Below, in pieces: positions 5,550 through 7,063 of a stretch of 7,063 bases of DNA; positions within the stretch are counted from its first letter, which is position 1; every line of letters begins with the position of its first letter. Location: contig JAHEJE010000158.1 in NCBI GenBank assembly GCA_024639035.1, forward strand, positions 1-7,063, read 5' to 3'. A program made the translations under genes and the position numbers. Origin of the DNA: Alphaproteobacteria bacterium (GTDB taxonomy: Bacteria; Pseudomonadota; Alphaproteobacteria; Rhizobiales; Aestuariivirgaceae). Under the pieces are notes generated by a model. That model was not told the DNA's origin. It did not search any database and saw nothing but the letters and a program-made list of their open reading frames with translations.

Positions 5550-7063
5550 TTACCCCTGGGCTCTGCGCAGCAGCGACGCCAGGCTTTCCTTCTGCTGGCT
5601 GCCGGGCTCGGCATCGAGCGCAATCGGCTTTTTCAGGATCGATGATCGCGCGCCCACCTGTTGCGGCTCGGCCGGCATCGGCGGCTGCAATCCGGCTGGA
5701 ATCGCAGCTTGCGGTGCCGCCGCAGGTTGCGGTGCCGCGGTAGCTTGCGGTGCCGCCGCAGGTTGCGGGGTCATTGCAGGTTGCTGCGGCGCAATAGATT
5801 GCTGAACGGCGGCCTGTTGCTGGGCTACCGTCGGCTGCGCCGCCGGGGCGGGTTGCGGGGCCATGGCAGGTTGCGGCGCCGGTGCCGCCGGTGCGGGCTG
5901 TTGCGGAGCAGCGGCGGCATGCTGGTGTGCTACAGCCGGTTGCGGTGCGGCTGCTTGTTGCGGGGCCGCCGCAGGTTGCGGGGCCGCCGCAGGTTGCGGG
6001 GCCGCCGCAGGTTGCGGGGCCGCTGCAGGTTGCGGGGCTGGAGCCCGCTGGGCGTGAGCGGGCTGAGCCGGGGCGCATTGGTTCGGCTGCAACTGCTGCA
6101 TGCGCCAACGCGCCACGACATCCTGCAGAAAGCCTTCCGGCGGCAATTCCTTGTTCCAGTTCTCGGTGAACGACGCGGTATTGCTGTGCGGCAGGGCATG
6201 GCCCGGCAGCAGATCGAACTTGATCCGCGTCGGCAGGGCGACACCCTCGCCGAACGTCACCGCCTCGCCAGCGCCCATGGTCGGCATGAACTCAAGCAGG
6301 CTGGCCGCAGCATCGGAAATGCCGGCCTTCAGGATTTCCTGGTCGCGCTCGTTCGACAGTCGCATCGAAAAGATCGTGTTGCACTGGGACAGAATGGTCG
6401 GGTCCAGTTCGGCCGGACGCTGGGTGACGATGCACAGCGAAACGCCATACTTGCGGCCTTCCTTGGCGATCCGCGAGATCGCCCGCTTGGTCGGCTCGAA
6501 GCCACCGGATTTGTCGATCGGCACGTAGCGGTGGGCCTCTTCGCACACAAAGGTGATCGGCACCCGTCCGCCGCTGTAGAGCCCGAAATCGAACGCCAGC
6601 CGGGCCAGCACCGATACCACCACGTTGATGATTTCTGACGGCAGCCCGCCGAGTTCCAGAATGGTGATCGGCTTTTTGTCGACCGGCACGCGGAAAATTC
6701 GCCCGAGAACCTCGGCCATGGTGTCCTGCACCGTCAGCGAGCCGAACATGAAAGCATAGCGCGGATCGCGCGATACCGTTTCCAGCCGCGCCTTGATCCG
6801 CTTGTAGGGACCGAGACCGCCCTTCAGATCGAGCTTGCCGATAAATTCCTCGATCAGCGACATCAGATCCGACGAACGATACGGCACCGGGGTGTCGATG
6901 CCGATGTTCTGCTCCGATGGATCCTTGGCCCGCAATGCTGACAAACGGTCTTTGCGCTGGTTCGACTGGTAACGCATCTTTGCCATCGGGATCAGCTCGC
7001 GCAGCACCTCGATGTCGGTGTCGCGGTTGGCGTGATGACCGATCAGGATCTCGACGATCTCCT
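5550..7063 (-). CDS. HerA/DUF87-like P-loop ATPase, C-terminal part (5' end outside window)
   Basis: The frame is open to the right edge, and residues before the GTG at 7007 (EIVEILIGHH and on) read as protein, so the true start and the Walker A loop lie beyond 7063. About 503 residues are visible. HerA-type ATPases are hexameric DNA-translocating motors, often acting with a nuclease. Shown here: Walker B-like FVCEEAH (CEEAH at 6531-6545), then RKYGVSLCIVTQRP (TQRP at 6414-6425), LSQCNTIFSMRLSNERDQ and the GEAVTFGEG strand pair, all typical of the HerA C-terminal half. After about 6100 comes a tail of about 135 residues made almost only of Ala, Pro and Gln, followed by a 35-residue end with KKP and SLASLLRRAQG. 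Nothing on the window side looks like a partner nuclease. A role in DNA processing or defence is possible but not shown. Confidence 0.85.
   Translation of the reverse strand, partial: EIVEILIGHHANRDTDIEVLRELIPMAKMRYQSNQRKDRLSALRAKDPSEQNIGIDTPVPYRSSDLMSLIEEFIGKLDLKGGLGPYKRIKARLETVSRDPRYAFMFGSLTVQDTMAEVLGRIFRVPVDKKPITILELGGLPSEIINVVVSVLARLAFDFGLYSGGRVPITFVCEEAHRYVPIDKSGGFEPTKRAISRIAKEGRKYGVSLCIVTQRPAELDPTILSQCNTIFSMRLSNERDQEILKAGISDAAASLLEFMPTMGAGEAVTFGEGVALPTRIKFDLLPGHALPHSNTASFTENWNKELPPEGFLQDVVARWRMQQLQPNQCAPAQPAHAQRAPAPQPAAAPQPAAAPQPAAAPQPAAAPQQAAAPQPAVAHQHAAAAPQQPAPAAPAPQPAMAPQPAPAAQPTVAQQQAAVQQSIAPQQPAMTPQPAAAPQATAAPQPAAAPQAAIPAGLQPPMPAEPQQVGARSSILKKPIALDAEPGSQQKESLASLLRRAQG
5705..6040 (-). 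repeat. Degenerate 18-bp tandem repeats coding for an AAPQPA-type tail
   Basis: The region inside the HerA-like gene is built from variants of an 18-bp unit, each coding for six residues (A-A-P-Q-P-A). The clearest block is four consecutive copies at 5957-5974, 5975-5992, 5993-6010 and 6011-6028. The first three are identical, the fourth differs at one base, and a fifth partial copy begins at 6029. Older, diverged units continue down to about 5705. PQPA occurs nine times in the tail. The period is a multiple of three, so gain or loss of units keeps the frame. Confidence 0.85.

Noticed and set aside
5863..6057. Cys/Gly/Ala-rich open frames across the repeat block on both strands
   Set aside because: The repeat unit lacks stop codons in several frames, so these are composition artefacts.
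5661..6638. Plus-strand open frame of 325 codons opposite the HerA-like gene
   Set aside because: It is Arg/Leu/Gly-rich and comes from reading the 18-bp repeats on the other strand. The HerA frame carries recognisable motifs.

Overview
The window is high-GC, gene-dense bacterial DNA that reads as an alphaproteobacterium, most likely Hyphomicrobiales (Rhizobiales). The evidence is the gene order radA-cvpA-purF-SDR, a PurF with a processed N-terminus and an alphaproteobacterial-type C-terminus, and a 164-bp palindromic intergenic element starting CTAGAGC, in the style of the small dispersed repeats of rhizobial genomes. Genus and species cannot be fixed from the sequence.

Layout from left to right. 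Positions 1-93 hold no gene, only a 9-bp GC-rich inverted repeat. A PAPS-type sulfotransferase gene (94-819, minus) diverges from radA (932-2311, plus). The 112 bp between them hold a good sigma70-like promoter for radA. A 134-bp gap with a terminator-like hairpin follows, then cvpA (2446-3087), a perfect 47-bp inverted repeat around a 70-bp centre (3084-3247), purF (3307-4791) and a short-chain dehydrogenase gene (4810-5541). The last gene is on the minus strand, converges on the SDR gene with 8 bp between stop codons, and runs off the right edge (5550-7063). It encodes the C-terminal half of a HerA/DUF87-like P-loop ATPase with a long Ala/Pro/Gln-rich tail.

How the genes fit together: radA (recombination and repair), cvpA (inner-membrane protein) and purF (first committed step of purine synthesis) form a conserved housekeeping block, all on the plus strand. 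CvpA and PurF are linked in many proteobacteria. The SDR gene follows purF with its own Shine-Dalgarno and is probably cotranscribed. The sulfotransferase looks accessory and may modify a surface glycan. The HerA-like ATPase is a separate unit.

The least ordinary items are the perfect palindromic element that begins at the cvpA stop codon, the loss of Fe-S ligands in PurF, the repeat-built tail of the HerA-like ATPase, and a possible leader structure in front of cvpA. I see no clear evidence of a new multi-gene system. Apart from these points the window is conserved core genome.
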